Source of the DNA: Lactobacillus selangorensis
GTDB taxonomy: Bacteria > Bacillota > Bacilli > Lactobacillales > Lactobacillaceae
NCBI RefSeq assembly: GCF_001437205.1
Contig: NZ_JQAZ01000003.1
Coordinates: 1 to 64,000 of the forward strand
DNA: 64,000 nucleotides
Direction: 5' to 3'
Made by a program: the position numbers and the translations under genes. The notes under the pieces were generated by a model. The model saw nothing but the letters and a program-made list of their open reading frames with translations. It did not search any database and had not been told where the DNA came from. Below are positions 44,527 through 53,109 of the stretch, in pieces; positions within the stretch are counted from its first letter, which is position 1; each line of letters begins with the position of its first letter.

Positions 44527-45678
44527 GTGAACGCAAACGGAAAAGTCAAAGTGATGACTGTTTTTGGAACGCGTCCGGAAGCCATCAAAATGGCCCCAGT
44601 CGTCTTGGACCTCAAGCAGCATCCCGATCAATTTGAAACGGTGACGGTCGTCACAGCGCAGCACCGTGAAATGCTGGACCAGGTGCTTGAAATTTTCAAG
44701 ATTACGCCTGATTACGATTTAAATATTATGAAGCCACGGCAGACGCTGAGCGAAATCACCAGCAACGTGCTGCTGAAGCTGGATGCTGTTTTGGAAAAGG
44801 AACAGCCTGACATCGTTCTGGTGCATGGGGATACGACGACGACCTTTGCGGCCAGCGTCAGTGCCTTCTATCACCAGATTAAGATCGGCCACGTTGAAGC
44901 TGGTTTGCGGACATGGAACAAGTATTCGCCGTTCCCAGAGGAAATGAACCGGCAGATGACCGATGTGCTGAGCGACCTTTACTTTGCACCGACGACTTTG
45001 AGCCGGGCCAATCTGCTGAAAGAAAATCATCCGGACAAAAATATTTATATTACTGGGAATACTGCCATTGACGCACAGAAGGAAATTGTGCAGGATGATT
45101 ATGAACACGATCTCCTGAAACTAATCAAACCTGGCCAACGGATGATTTTAGTCACGATGCACCGGCGTGAGAACCAAGGCGAACCGATGAAACGGGTCTT
45201 CAAGGCAATGCGCAAGGTCGTTGACAGCCATCCGGATGTCGAAATCATCTATCCAGTCCATCTGAATCCAGTCGTCGAAGAAGCGGCACATTCAATTCTG
45301 GGCAACGATCCTCGTATTCATCTGATCGACCCATTGGATGCCGTCGATTTCCAGAATTTGGAAGCCCGCAGCTACTTCATCATGACCGATTCAGGCGGTG
45401 TTCAGGAAGAAGCGCCATCGTTAGGCAAGCCAGTACTTGTTTTACGGGACACAACGGAACGGCCAGAGGGTGTCGATGCAGGCACACTGAAACTAGTCGG
45501 GACCGACTCAGAAAAGGTCACCGAAGCCATGGAAACGTTGTTAAATGACAAAGCAGCCTATGATAAGATGGCGAACGCCAAGAACCCATATGGGGACGGG
45601 CACGCTGCCGATCGTATCTTACAGGCAATTCTGTATGCATTCGGCAAACGGCAGACACCACCAGAGCCGTTTGAATAA
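44527..45678 (+). CDS. wecB: UDP-N-acetylglucosamine 2-epimerase (non-hydrolysing)
   Basis: A 383-residue enzyme: VFGTRPEAIKMAPVV at the start, VTAQHREMLDQVL, HGDTTTTFAASVSAFYHQI, GHVEAGLRT, and DSGGVQEEAPSLGKPVLVLR followed by TERPEG. These are the UDP-binding and catalytic segments of WecB/MnaA. It converts UDP-GlcNAc to UDP-ManNAc for wall teichoic acid linkage or polysaccharide. GTG start after AGAGGAGG. A terminator follows, so it is transcribed alone. Confidence 0.95.
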   Translation: MNANGKVKVMTVFGTRPEAIKMAPVVLDLKQHPDQFETVTVVTAQHREMLDQVLEIFKITPDYDLNIMKPRQTLSEITSNVLLKLDAVLEKEQPDIVLVHGDTTTTFAASVSAFYHQIKIGHVEAGLRTWNKYSPFPEEMNRQMTDVLSDLYFAPTTLSRANLLKENHPDKNIYITGNTAIDAQKEIVQDDYEHDLLKLIKPGQRMILVTMHRRENQGEPMKRVFKAMRKVVDSHPDVEIIYPVHLNPVVEEAAHSILGNDPRIHLIDPLDAVDFQNLEARSYFIMTDSGGVQEEAPSLGKPVLVLRDTTERPEGVDAGTLKLVGTDSEKVTEAMETLLNDKAAYDKMANAKNPYGDGHAADRILQAILYAFGKRQTPPEPFE

Positions 45679-45723
45679 AAAAGAGTGGCAATGATAATTG
45701 TTGCGGCTTTGCAAATGCATTTA

Positions 45724-45755
45724 AAAAAGAGTTCAGAATTTTCTGAACTCTTTTT
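45724..45755. terminator. Bidirectional intrinsic terminator
   Basis: AAAAAGAGTTCAGAA and TTCTGAACTCTTTTT pair perfectly between two converging genes. Confidence 0.88.
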
Positions 45756-45843
45756 ATTTACGCTTTTTAATGGTATTTAGATGGAGAGGCAGTCGTTAGC
45801 TGTAGTTTTCGTGGTTTCTGCCAACTAGGTTATTTTTGGACAC

Positions 45844-46776
45844 TTACTTTTTTTCCTTCACAATATAGATTGGCCGATGTTTGGTTTCGAGATAAATCTT
45901 GCCGATGTATTTGCCGACGATGCCAAGGCAGAAGAGCTGCAGGCCGCCGACCATCAGGAAGATGGCAACCATCGACGGCCAGCCAGGAGTGGGGTCGCCA
46001 TGGACGATTTTGCGGATAATGATGAAGATGATTGCAATTAGGGAACCTAAGAACGACAGCAGGCCGACCCATGAAGCAAAATTGAGCGGGGCATCGGAAA
46101 AGTCGATGATGCCATCAATCGCATAACTCATCAGCTGGCTGAAGGACCAGTGCGTCTGGCCGGCCGCCCGATCGACGTTTTCATATGGAATGTACTTGGT
46201 CTTGAACCCGACCCAGCTGAACAGGCCTTTCGAAAACCGATTGACTTCAGTCATCCCAACGACGGCGTTAACCATTTGACGAGTCATCAGCCGATAGTCA
46301 CGAGCGCCGTTGACAATCTCCGTTTTCGAAATCTTATTGATAAACTTATAGAACATATTGGAGAAAAAGGACCGAATCGGCGGCTCGCCCTTGCGATCGA
46401 CACGCCGGGTACCGACACAGTCATAACCTTCTTCAATGATTCCTTTGAGCATTTCCGGTAATAATTCCGGCGGGTCCTGCAGGTCGACATCCATCACGGC
46501 CACATAATCACCTTTCGCATTCTGCAAACCGGCGTAGAGACCCGACTCCTTGCCGAAGTTGCGGGAAAAGGCAATGTAGTGCACCCGTTCAGGGTCCTGA
46601 TGATGGAGCTGGCGCATTTCATCAAGGGAATGGTCAGTGGAACCATCGTTAATAAAGACATATTCAAAATCGTAATCCGGCATTTTTTCCGTCACTTTTT
46701 CAACAGTCTGATAAAACAACGGAATCGATTGTTCCTCATTGTAACAAGGAACAACGAGTGAAATGAGTTCTGCCAC
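45844..46776 (-). CDS. GtrB/DPM1-like family 2 glycosyltransferase
   Basis: A 310-residue GT2 protein: SLVVPCYNEEQSIPLFY, FINDGSTDHSLDEM, AFSRNFGKESGLYAGLQNA and MDVDLQDPPELLPEM (D-x-D and Q-D-P-P), typical of polyprenyl-phosphate glucosyl or mannosyl transferases. Two membrane helices lie at the C-terminus (FASWVGLLSFLGSLIAIIFI and FLMVGGLQLFCLGIVGKYI). It would load a sugar on undecaprenyl phosphate for transfer outside the cell. Two GtrA-like genes follow upstream on the same strand, the expected flippase partners. Confidence 0.93.
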   Translation of the reverse strand: MAELISLVVPCYNEEQSIPLFYQTVEKVTEKMPDYDFEYVFINDGSTDHSLDEMRQLHHQDPERVHYIAFSRNFGKESGLYAGLQNAKGDYVAVMDVDLQDPPELLPEMLKGIIEEGYDCVGTRRVDRKGEPPIRSFFSNMFYKFINKISKTEIVNGARDYRLMTRQMVNAVVGMTEVNRFSKGLFSWVGFKTKYIPYENVDRAAGQTHWSFSQLMSYAIDGIIDFSDAPLNFASWVGLLSFLGSLIAIIFIIIRKIVHGDPTPGWPSMVAIFLMVGGLQLFCLGIVGKYIGKIYLETKHRPIYIVKEKK

Positions 46777-46787
46777 TGTTTCTCCTC

Positions 46788-47198
46788 CTATTTTTTACGA
46801 AAAATCCATTTGCTGAAAATATAGTTGACGGCAATGACGACAAACTGGTCGATGAACTTGGTAAGCAAACTCGACCAATGCAGCAAAGAAATGCCGACAA
46901 ACATGATTCCGTCGTCGAGAATCAATGAAACACCACGAGCAAAGAAAAAGGCACCCATTTCGATGAAGAAAGCCTTGACGGTTGTGTATTTCGACCGGAA
47001 GACAAACGTTTTATTGGTGAAGAACGCAAATAAAACGGATAGGAACCAGGCGAGATTATTGGCCAGCATGTAGTTCCAGTGCAGCACAGACGTGCAGAAC
47101 CAGTAGACCACGATGTTGATTAGGGTCGTCAGGACACCGAAAACGAGGTAGGCAAGGATGTCACGGTATTTTTCATATAAATTGCGGATCGTTTGCAT
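46788..47198 (-). CDS. GtrA-family membrane protein (first copy)
   Basis: A 136-residue protein with four membrane helices: YLVFGVLTTLINIVVYWFC, NNLAWFLSVLFAFFTNKTFV, FFIEMGAFFFARGVSLIL and a last helix ending VNYIFSKWIFRKK. The F-F-x-N-K-x-x-V-F segment is typical of GtrA. GtrA proteins are thought to flip lipid-linked sugars. ATG at 47,198 follows AAAGGAG. It lies between the GT2 gene and a second GtrA gene. Confidence 0.92.
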   Translation of the reverse strand: MQTIRNLYEKYRDILAYLVFGVLTTLINIVVYWFCTSVLHWNYMLANNLAWFLSVLFAFFTNKTFVFRSKYTTVKAFFIEMGAFFFARGVSLILDDGIMFVGISLLHWSSLLTKFIDQFVVIAVNYIFSKWIFRKK

Positions 47199-47211
47199 TG
47201 CTAAGACTCCT

Positions 47212-47688
47212 TTAATCGTGATGACGATGGGATTCATGGAGCTTCCGTGCCAATTGTCGTCCTCGAGCAATCATTTCTTTGTTTTCCTTGCGGAATGTCC
47301 AGCGTGAGGTAACATAGTTGACGATTCCGACGATCAGCTGATCGGCAATTTTGGTCCACATGCTGGACCATTTCAATAATGAAATGCCGACAAACATCAA
47401 GCCTGTATCGAGGAAAAAGGTCATCCCACGAAAGACAAAGAATTGCACGATTTCAATCACTAAATCAGTAAAGTTCGTATATTTAGAGCCAAAAACGAGT
47501 GATTTATTGGTGAAAAATCCAAATAAATTGGAAAGCAGCCACGCTAATGTGTTCGCCAGCAGATAGCCCCAGCCGAGCACATGGTGAGCGCCCCAATAAA
47601 CAAAGACGTTGATGACCGATGCCATAAAGCCAAAGATGGCATAGGAAAATAAGTCGCGAAAACGACTTAAAAACCGTTTGATTTTCAT
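47212..47688 (-). CDS. GtrA-family membrane protein (second copy)
   Basis: A 158-residue GtrA protein clearly related to its neighbour: FGFMASVINVFVYWGAHHV, NTLAWLLSNLFGFFTNKSLV and VNYVTSRWTFRKENKE. It has a longer basic C-terminus ending LHESHRHHD. The start at 47,688 (MKIKRFL) is preferred; the frame is open ten codons further. The pair probably arose by tandem duplication and may form one transporter. Confidence 0.9.
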   Translation of the reverse strand: MKIKRFLSRFRDLFSYAIFGFMASVINVFVYWGAHHVLGWGYLLANTLAWLLSNLFGFFTNKSLVFGSKYTNFTDLVIEIVQFFVFRGMTFFLDTGLMFVGISLLKWSSMWTKIADQLIVGIVNYVTSRWTFRKENKEMIARGRQLARKLHESHRHHD

Positions 47689-47862
47689 GAAAAGACCTAC
47701 TTTATTGTAATCAGGCACACAAGTACATCTTATTCTACCATTTTTAGCCGGCTCATGCCCAACTTAGCACAAAACGGCGCCGGTCCCAAACAAACAGACT
47801 TTGGACAGTTCAAATCCCATCGCCGCTGGTTCCTAGTGTACGGATGATTTCTTAAAAAAATA

Positions 47863-47897
47863 TAAAAAAGGGGACCAGATCCCCCCGATCTGGTCCC
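47863..47897 (-). terminator. Intrinsic terminator (minus strand)
   Basis: GGGACCAGATC and GATCTGGTCCC form an 11-bp stem; on the minus strand a T run follows. It ends transcription from the flavodoxin side, after the structured element. Confidence 0.78.
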
Positions 47898-47899
47898 GG

Positions 47900-48065
47900 T
47901 TCTGATGATTGTCGTAACAAGAAAGCTGTGGTTAAGTCGCTTTTTAAACGTGTTCCAAAGGCCAGAAAGCTGCGGTTAAGTCGCTTTGGCTAAGTCCCTA
48001 AAACCAGGACTTTATCCAAAGCTTCCTTAGCCCTCGCTTTCTAAACGGCCTTTGTCACACTCTGT
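47900..48065 (-). repeat. Structured intergenic element, copy 1 (best formed)
   Basis: A large imperfect palindrome: 47,950-47,970 pairs with 48,036-48,060 (GTGT, CAAAGGCC and AGAAAGC arms), enclosing GGCTAAG/CTTAGCC at 47,988-47,994 and 48,026-48,032. A 24-base segment with AGAAAGCTG and GGTTAAGTCGC occurs twice (47,920-47,943 and 47,964-47,987) with one difference. Related copies are at 27,840-27,920 and 32,988-33,050. It lies between the flavodoxin stop and a terminator, so it could be part of that mRNA or a small RNA. No gene is visible in this gap. Confidence 0.55.
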
Positions 48066-48518
48066 TTATCCGAGTTCTTTTTGTTTGGCGACGATTTGTG
48101 CGGTAAATTGGTCCAGCTTTTCGATGTCTTCTGTTTCTGGGGCGAGGTCGATTTTGACGTTCGGGGCACCCTGAATGGCGCCGTTATCGGCAAAAACCTT
48201 CGAGAAATCGTCGACTGCTGAACAGAAGTTATCATAGAAAGTATCGCCGGACCCGCAGCAGCCGTACACTTTTCCGGTCAGGTCAACTGTTTGAAGATCT
48301 TCGAAAAAGTCTTGCGCTTCGTCCGGCAGGTTGGCTTCACCATAAGTATAGGTGGCAATGATACAGATATCAACGTCTTCAAACTCGCTGGCATCCGCCT
48401 GAGAAATTTCGGTGACATCGACATCGACGCCGGCATCTTCGAGTCCTTCCTGAACGATTTCAGCAATTTCTTCGTTGTTGCCGGTCATACTTGCAAATAC
48501 GATTTTAGCAGTAGCCAC
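48066..48518 (-). CDS. Flavodoxin
   Basis: A 150-residue flavodoxin: KIVFASMTGNNEEIAEIVQE is the FMN phosphate loop (S-M-T-G-N-N), followed by CIIATYTYGEANLPDEAQDF and VYGCCGSGDTFYDNFCSAV around the flavin ring. It carries low-potential electrons in the cytosol. The partner is unknown. The gene is transcribed alone. Confidence 0.95.
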   Translation of the reverse strand: MATAKIVFASMTGNNEEIAEIVQEGLEDAGVDVDVTEISQADASEFEDVDICIIATYTYGEANLPDEAQDFFEDLQTVDLTGKVYGCCGSGDTFYDNFCSAVDDFSKVFADNGAIQGAPNVKIDLAPETEDIEKLDQFTAQIVAKQKELG

Positions 48519-48582
48519 AATTTTTCATCCCTTTATTAAACATTTTGCCCTTGATTATACCAAAAGTCGGGGATGATGAAAA

Positions 48583-49569
48583 CTATTCAGGGTCTTTGCT
48601 AGGTTCGCTGGCGATGATATTCATCGTGCCAGTCAGCGTCCATTCCTTGATTTGATACGGCAAAATGAAGTGGACACCCTTCTTGAGCTGATAGGTCGTG
48701 CCATCGGACAAGTGGAGGGCACCCGTCCCATCGATGACCGAAACTAAGGTATACGGAGCGTCGCCGCGCCGCAAGCTTAATGTGCCGTCGTCGAGCTTCC
48801 ATTGATAGACACTGAAGTGAGGCGAAACAGGCGGTTCGATGAAGGTCGTGACCGTTGCATTTTTACCATCTTTGCGCGTATTGATGTGCAAGTCAGGATC
48901 GACCGCTGGGACGGTAATGGTATCCAATGACTGGTCAATGTGCAATTCACGTTTCTTGCCGTCATCGCCGACTCGATCGTAATCATACAGACGGTAGGTT
49001 GTGTCGCTGCTCTGCTGCGTTTCAAGCGCCATGATACCTTTGTTCAGGGCATGAACAGTGCCGCTAGGAACATAGAAGAAGTCGCCTTTTTTAACGGGCA
49101 CTTTCTTCAGTAATTTATCCCATTCGCCGTTGTCAATCATTTCTTTGAGTTCGGCTTGGGTCTTGGCAGTGTGGCCGTAAATCAAGTACGAGCCTGGGTC
49201 GGCATCGATGATGTACCAGCATTCGGTTTTACCGAGTTCATGTTCATGTTCAGCAGCGTAGGCATCGTCAGGATGAACCTGCACTGACAGACTGGCTTCA
49301 GCATCGAGAATCTTCGTCAATAATGGAAAGACATTGCCTTTGACGTTGCCAAAGTATTCACGGTGGCTGGCCCAAGCTTCAGCCAATGTTTCACCGGCTA
49401 ACGGACCGTTTTTAATGGTGCTGGGACCATGCGGATGCGCTGAGATGGCCCAGCATTCGCCGATCTTGCCGTCCGGAATTTGATAACCAAATTGAGTTGC
49501 TAATTTACGTCCGCCCCAGATTTTAGGTTGGAAGTAGGGTTTCAAAAAGAGTGGTTCTGTTTCAGTCAT
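48583..49569 (-). CDS. manA: Mannose-6-phosphate isomerase, class I
   Basis: A 328-residue cupin-type isomerase: LFLKPYFQPKIWGGRKLA, GECWAISAHPHGPS, then the zinc ligands in LSVQVHPDDAYA, KTECWYIID and VPSGTVHALNKG. It interconverts mannose-6-phosphate and fructose-6-phosphate. ATG at 49,569 follows GAGGAGG; the frame is open another 23 codons upstream without a comparable site. It is downstream of a GH1 gene on the same strand but about 140 bases apart. Confidence 0.95.
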   Translation of the reverse strand: MTETEPLFLKPYFQPKIWGGRKLATQFGYQIPDGKIGECWAISAHPHGPSTIKNGPLAGETLAEAWASHREYFGNVKGNVFPLLTKILDAEASLSVQVHPDDAYAAEHEHELGKTECWYIIDADPGSYLIYGHTAKTQAELKEMIDNGEWDKLLKKVPVKKGDFFYVPSGTVHALNKGIMALETQQSSDTTYRLYDYDRVGDDGKKRELHIDQSLDTITVPAVDPDLHINTRKDGKNATVTTFIEPPVSPHFSVYQWKLDDGTLSLRRGDAPYTLVSVIDGTGALHLSDGTTYQLKKGVHFILPYQIKEWTLTGTMNIIASEPSKDPE

Positions 49570-49711
49570 GAAAAAATCCTCCTCTGTTGATTCTCTCGCA
49601 ATAAGTTTTGCTAAGAAAAGGGCCTGAACAAACCGCAACAGCTTGTCAGTGGCCCTCCACTAAATCTATGAAAACACTTTATTTTATTGAATGCAAGCGC
49701 AATCTTAACGG

Positions 49712-51097
49712 CTATTTCGCGTCGCTGCCAAGGTCGGCACCGTTCGATTTAATGACCTTTTCGAACCAGTAATAGCTCTTCTTCGGAATGCGTTTCATAT
49801 CCTTCAGGTCATGGTTGGTGCGGTTGACGTAGACCATGCCGTAACGTTTGTTCATATCGCCATGCGAACTGAGGATATCAATCAAGCCCCAGCCCAAGTA
49901 ACCGATGACCGGCACGCCGTCTTCAAACATGGCGTCTTCCATGGCTTGGATGTGGGCCCGATGGTAGTCGATGCGATAATCATCTTGAATTTGTGTGCCG
50001 TTGTATTCTTCACGGACACCGATTCCATTTTCAATCGGGAAAATCGGGACACCGTACTGGTCGTACAGCTTGTCAATGACATCCCGGAAGCCCGTTGGGT
50101 CGATTTGCCAGCCCCATTCAGACGTCTTCAGATACGGATTAGCCTGGTCGCCTTTATTCGGCCATTCATTGACCAAGGTATCATCAGGAATCAGGTCGCT
50201 GTTGATGGTTGAACTGCGGTAGTAGGAGAAGGCTAAGAAGTCGCTGGTTGTCGCACCCAGAATCTTCTCATCGCCGTCCTGCCAATCCATGTTGATGTGG
50301 TGATTCTTGACGTAGGTCAGCACTTCATTGGAATAGTGACCATGAACAAACACATCCAGTAAATCACGGTTCAAAAATTCGTCCGTCTTGCGAACGGCTT
50401 GCACATCAGCTGGTTTGCAGGTGGCTGGATAGAATTCAGCGTATGCCAGCATTCCGCCGATCTGATCATGGGTCGTTTTATGAAGATAAGCGACGACCTG
50501 TGAATGCGCCAGCATGATATGGTGGGCAATCGTGTATAATGTATCGGCCGTATGCGGCGCCTTGCTGGAACCGGCAATCACAGAAGCTCCTGGCATAAAG
50601 TAGAGGTTCTGTTCATTAAAGGTAATCCAGTATTTAACCCGGTCGCCAAATTCGTCAATCATCTTTTTGCCGTAACGGACAAAGGCATCGACCACATGGC
50701 GATCCATGAAGCCGTCGTATTTTTCCGCCAATGCTAACGGCATATCGAAATGATAAAGGCAGATCATCGGCTGAATGCCTCGTTTGATTAAATCATCGAT
50801 AAACCGGCTGTAGTAATCGATTCCGGCTTGATTCCAAGCACCGTCGCCAGTCGGATTGACCCGGCTCCAGGAAATCTGGAAGCGGTAGCAGTTCATGCCT
50901 TCTGCGGCCATTAAATCAAAATCTTCTGTATAGTGATGGTAATTATCATTGGCAAATTTCCAATCGGATGTATCGGCTGTCGCTGGACGGATATCATAAA
51001 CGGACTTGCCTTTGCCGTCAGCGTCCCAGCCGCCTTCAGTCTGCATGCTCGAGACTGAATTGCCCCAGAGAAAATCTGCGGGTAATGTATGTGACAT
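49712..51097 (-). CDS. 6-phospho-beta-glucosidase (GH1), second copy
   Basis: A 461-residue GH1 enzyme: LPADFLWGNSVSSMQTEGGW at the start, YWITFNEQNL with the acid/base Glu, FPIENGIG with the nucleophile Glu, and MNKRYGMVYVNR near the end. It is clearly divergent from the GH1 gene at 39,385. It has its own promoter region shared with a divergent GntR/UTRA regulator, suggesting substrate-specific induction. No PTS gene lies beside it. Confidence 0.93.
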   Translation of the reverse strand: MSHTLPADFLWGNSVSSMQTEGGWDADGKGKSVYDIRPATADTSDWKFANDNYHHYTEDFDLMAAEGMNCYRFQISWSRVNPTGDGAWNQAGIDYYSRFIDDLIKRGIQPMICLYHFDMPLALAEKYDGFMDRHVVDAFVRYGKKMIDEFGDRVKYWITFNEQNLYFMPGASVIAGSSKAPHTADTLYTIAHHIMLAHSQVVAYLHKTTHDQIGGMLAYAEFYPATCKPADVQAVRKTDEFLNRDLLDVFVHGHYSNEVLTYVKNHHINMDWQDGDEKILGATTSDFLAFSYYRSSTINSDLIPDDTLVNEWPNKGDQANPYLKTSEWGWQIDPTGFRDVIDKLYDQYGVPIFPIENGIGVREEYNGTQIQDDYRIDYHRAHIQAMEDAMFEDGVPVIGYLGWGLIDILSSHGDMNKRYGMVYVNRTNHDLKDMKRIPKKSYYWFEKVIKSNGADLGSDAK

Positions 51098-51117
51098 TGT
51101 AATTCCTCCTTCTTATC

Positions 51118-51133
51118 TTGTGACCGTTTACAT
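51118..51133 (-). promoter_or_regulatory. cre-like site before the second GH1 gene
   Basis: TTGTGACCGTTTACAT agrees with the CcpA cre consensus at 14 of 16 positions by eye. It lies about 20 bases upstream of the GH1 start codon. Confidence 0.4.
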
Positions 51134-51155
51134 TGTAGAATGGTTTTAATTTTTT

Positions 51156-51191
51156 GTAAATACTTTATTTTCAAAAGTAAATACTTTTTAC
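51156..51191. promoter_or_regulatory. Double operator between GH1 and GntR genes
   Basis: GTAAATACTTT occurs at 51,156-51,166 and again at 51,177-51,187, 21 bases apart, i.e. two turns on one face of the helix. The second copy lies in the palindrome AAAAGTA-AA-TACTTTT (51,173-51,188). This is a good candidate binding site for the divergent GntR-family regulator. Confidence 0.6.
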
Positions 51192-51263
51192 AGAATGCTA
51201 GACCAAAATTTGCAACAAGCGTACACTATGGGCAGATAAATCAGCAGGAAGAAGGGAAACGTC

Positions 51264-51983
51264 ATCGTCAAATATAAAACCATCGCCCAGACGCTGCAGC
51301 GGCGGATTGCCGATGGAACTTATCAGCCAGGAGCCATCATTCCCAATCAGAATACACTCGCTCAAGAATTTCAGACGAGCCGGATGACAATCCACAAAGC
51401 CGTCCAGAGTCTGGTCATCGCCGGACTTCTTTATTCGAAACGAGGCGCCGGCACATTTGTGCGCCAGGATGCGATTCTGATGCTGCATCAGGACAATAAC
51501 CGCATCGACGCACTCGGGACCAGTACCCATGCCGGCAGCGGCCACAAAGTAACCAGCAAAATCTTGCTGTTTCAAGTCCGCTTTGCGACGTCGGAAGAAC
51601 AAAAAGAACTCTTCATCCATGAAGGCGATGCCGTTTACGAAATCAAACGGGTCCGTTACATTGACAATCAGGTTTACAGCTTCGAACACACCATTATGCC
51701 GGTGGCCGTTGCCAAGCTCGATTTGGATATTTTACAGCACTCCATCTACGAGTATCTCCAGCACGAATGCAGCTTAACAATCAGCGGTGCGCATCGAATC
51801 GTTTCCGCCGTCAAGCCGACCGCAGAAGACATCGACGCCTTACAGATTGAACCGACCGATCCGGTCCTTCAGTTCCGGCAGGTGGCATATCTCAACACCG
51901 GCCAGCCGTTCGAATTTTCAATCTCGCACTTTCCGTACCAGCAGGGCAAAGTCGTGGCGGATGTCGTCTTAAATAATGACTAA
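51264..51983 (+). CDS. GntR/UTRA-family regulator with non-standard start codon
   Basis: About 240 residues. Translating upstream of the first ATG gives a perfect GntR winged helix (VKYKTIAQTLQRRIADGTYQ, then LAQEFQTSRMTIHKAVQSL), followed by the UTRA effector domain (YEIKRVRYIDNQVYSFEHTI). The frame is closed by TAA at 51,237 and contains no ATG, GTG or TTG before the helix-turn-helix. The codons after GAAGGGA are AAC GTC ATC GTC AAA. ATC at 51,264 has the right spacing. The next ATG (51,384) would delete most of the DNA-binding domain. Confidence 0.75.
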   Translation: MVKYKTIAQTLQRRIADGTYQPGAIIPNQNTLAQEFQTSRMTIHKAVQSLVIAGLLYSKRGAGTFVRQDAILMLHQDNNRIDALGTSTHAGSGHKVTSKILLFQVRFATSEEQKELFIHEGDAVYEIKRVRYIDNQVYSFEHTIMPVAVAKLDLDILQHSIYEYLQHECSLTISGAHRIVSAVKPTAEDIDALQIEPTDPVLQFRQVAYLNTGQPFEFSISHFPYQQGKVVADVVLNND

Positions 51984-51986
51984 TTT

Positions 51987-52033
51987 AAAAAACGGGAAAG
52001 ATGCCGAATACCGACGTTTTTCCCGTTTTTTTT
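51987..52033 (+). terminator. Intrinsic terminator after the GntR gene
   Basis: AAAACGGGAAA and TTTTTCCCGTTTT pair across a 17-base loop and end in eight T. Confidence 0.82.
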
Positions 52034-52089
52034 AAACTGCTATAATATCTTTTGAAAGCTATTACAAATAAATAGAGGAGGCAATTGTC

Positions 52090-52902
52090 GTGATTACATT
52101 GAAATCACCACGTGAAATTGAAGGAATGGCGAAGTCCGGTGCCGTTTTAGCTGGTGTCCACAAAGGCCTGCGCACCATTATCAAACCAGGCATCTCGACT
52201 TGGGAGATCGAAGAGTTTGCTCGTCACTATATCGAAAGCCATGGTGCGACCGCTAGTGAAATCGGCTTTGATGGTTATAAATATGCCACCTGCGTCGCTG
52301 TGAACGATGAAGTCGCACATGCCATCCCCCGCAAGGACCTCATTTTAAATAATGGCGATATTGTCAAAGTCGATATGTGCGTCAACAAAGACGGCTACGA
52401 AAGCGATTCCTGCTGGAGCTATGCAGTCGGCGAAGCGGCCCCAGAAGTAGTCGATTTGATGAATGTCTGCCATGATGCACTGTATCTGGGAATCGATCAA
52501 GCAACGGTCGGGAATCGAATCGGCGATATCGGTGCGGCCATTCAAGACTATGTCGAAGTTCAGCACCACATGGGCGATGTCCGTGAGCTGATTGGACATG
52601 GCATTCAGCCATCGATCCATGAAGATCCAGCCGTGCCGGCCTATGGGGAAGCCGGTCATGGCCTGCGCCTCAAGGAAGGGATGACGATCACCATCGAGCC
52701 AATGGTCAATCTCGGTACTTGGAAGATTGCCACAAAGATCGTTCCGAATGACCCCGACAATTGGGAATACTATGTATCCGCCGATGGGACCATGTCGGCG
52801 CAGTATGAACATACATTAGTGGTTACCAACGACGGACCAAAAATTCTGACCAGTCAGGGTGATCCGATTGATGAGAAGTATTTGCTTGATTTTGATGATT
52901 AG
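52090..52902 (+). CDS. map: Methionine aminopeptidase, type I
   Basis: A 270-residue enzyme: LKSPREIEGMAKSGAVLAGV, ATCVAVNDEVAHAIP, the metal-binding Asp residues in VKVDMCVNKDGYESDSCWSY, GHGIQPSIHEDP with a ligand His, and MTITIEPMVNLG with a ligand Glu. The set of five metal ligands is complete. GTG start after AGAGGAGG. It removes the initiator methionine from new proteins and is normally essential. Confidence 0.95.
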   Translation: MITLKSPREIEGMAKSGAVLAGVHKGLRTIIKPGISTWEIEEFARHYIESHGATASEIGFDGYKYATCVAVNDEVAHAIPRKDLILNNGDIVKVDMCVNKDGYESDSCWSYAVGEAAPEVVDLMNVCHDALYLGIDQATVGNRIGDIGAAIQDYVEVQHHMGDVRELIGHGIQPSIHEDPAVPAYGEAGHGLRLKEGMTITIEPMVNLGTWKIATKIVPNDPDNWEYYVSADGTMSAQYEHTLVVTNDGPKILTSQGDPIDEKYLLDFDD

Positions 52903-52907
52903 GTGTG

Positions 52908-52951
52908 AATAATAGCCGCTGCTTCTGATGAAGAAGGGCGGCTATTATTTT
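52908..52951 (+). terminator. Intrinsic terminator after map
   Basis: AATAATAGCCGC and GCGGCTATTATT form a 12-bp stem followed by T. Confidence 0.8.
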
Positions 52952-53109
52952 GTAAGTCTAAGTGCAAAAATATTGCATCCACATTCACTAGGCTTGAAAG
53001 CAATCTATCCATAAAATATAAATATCTAAATTGAATTCTATGAATTCTTTCCCTTTTTTCACCGACTTTCGTTATACTAAGGAAATAGAATCGGGAAAGA
53101 AGGTGCACC

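Noticed and set aside
52345-52812. A 155-codon minus-strand frame opposite methionine aminopeptidase.
   Set aside because: It is antisense to a complete, essential-type gene and shows no family motif.
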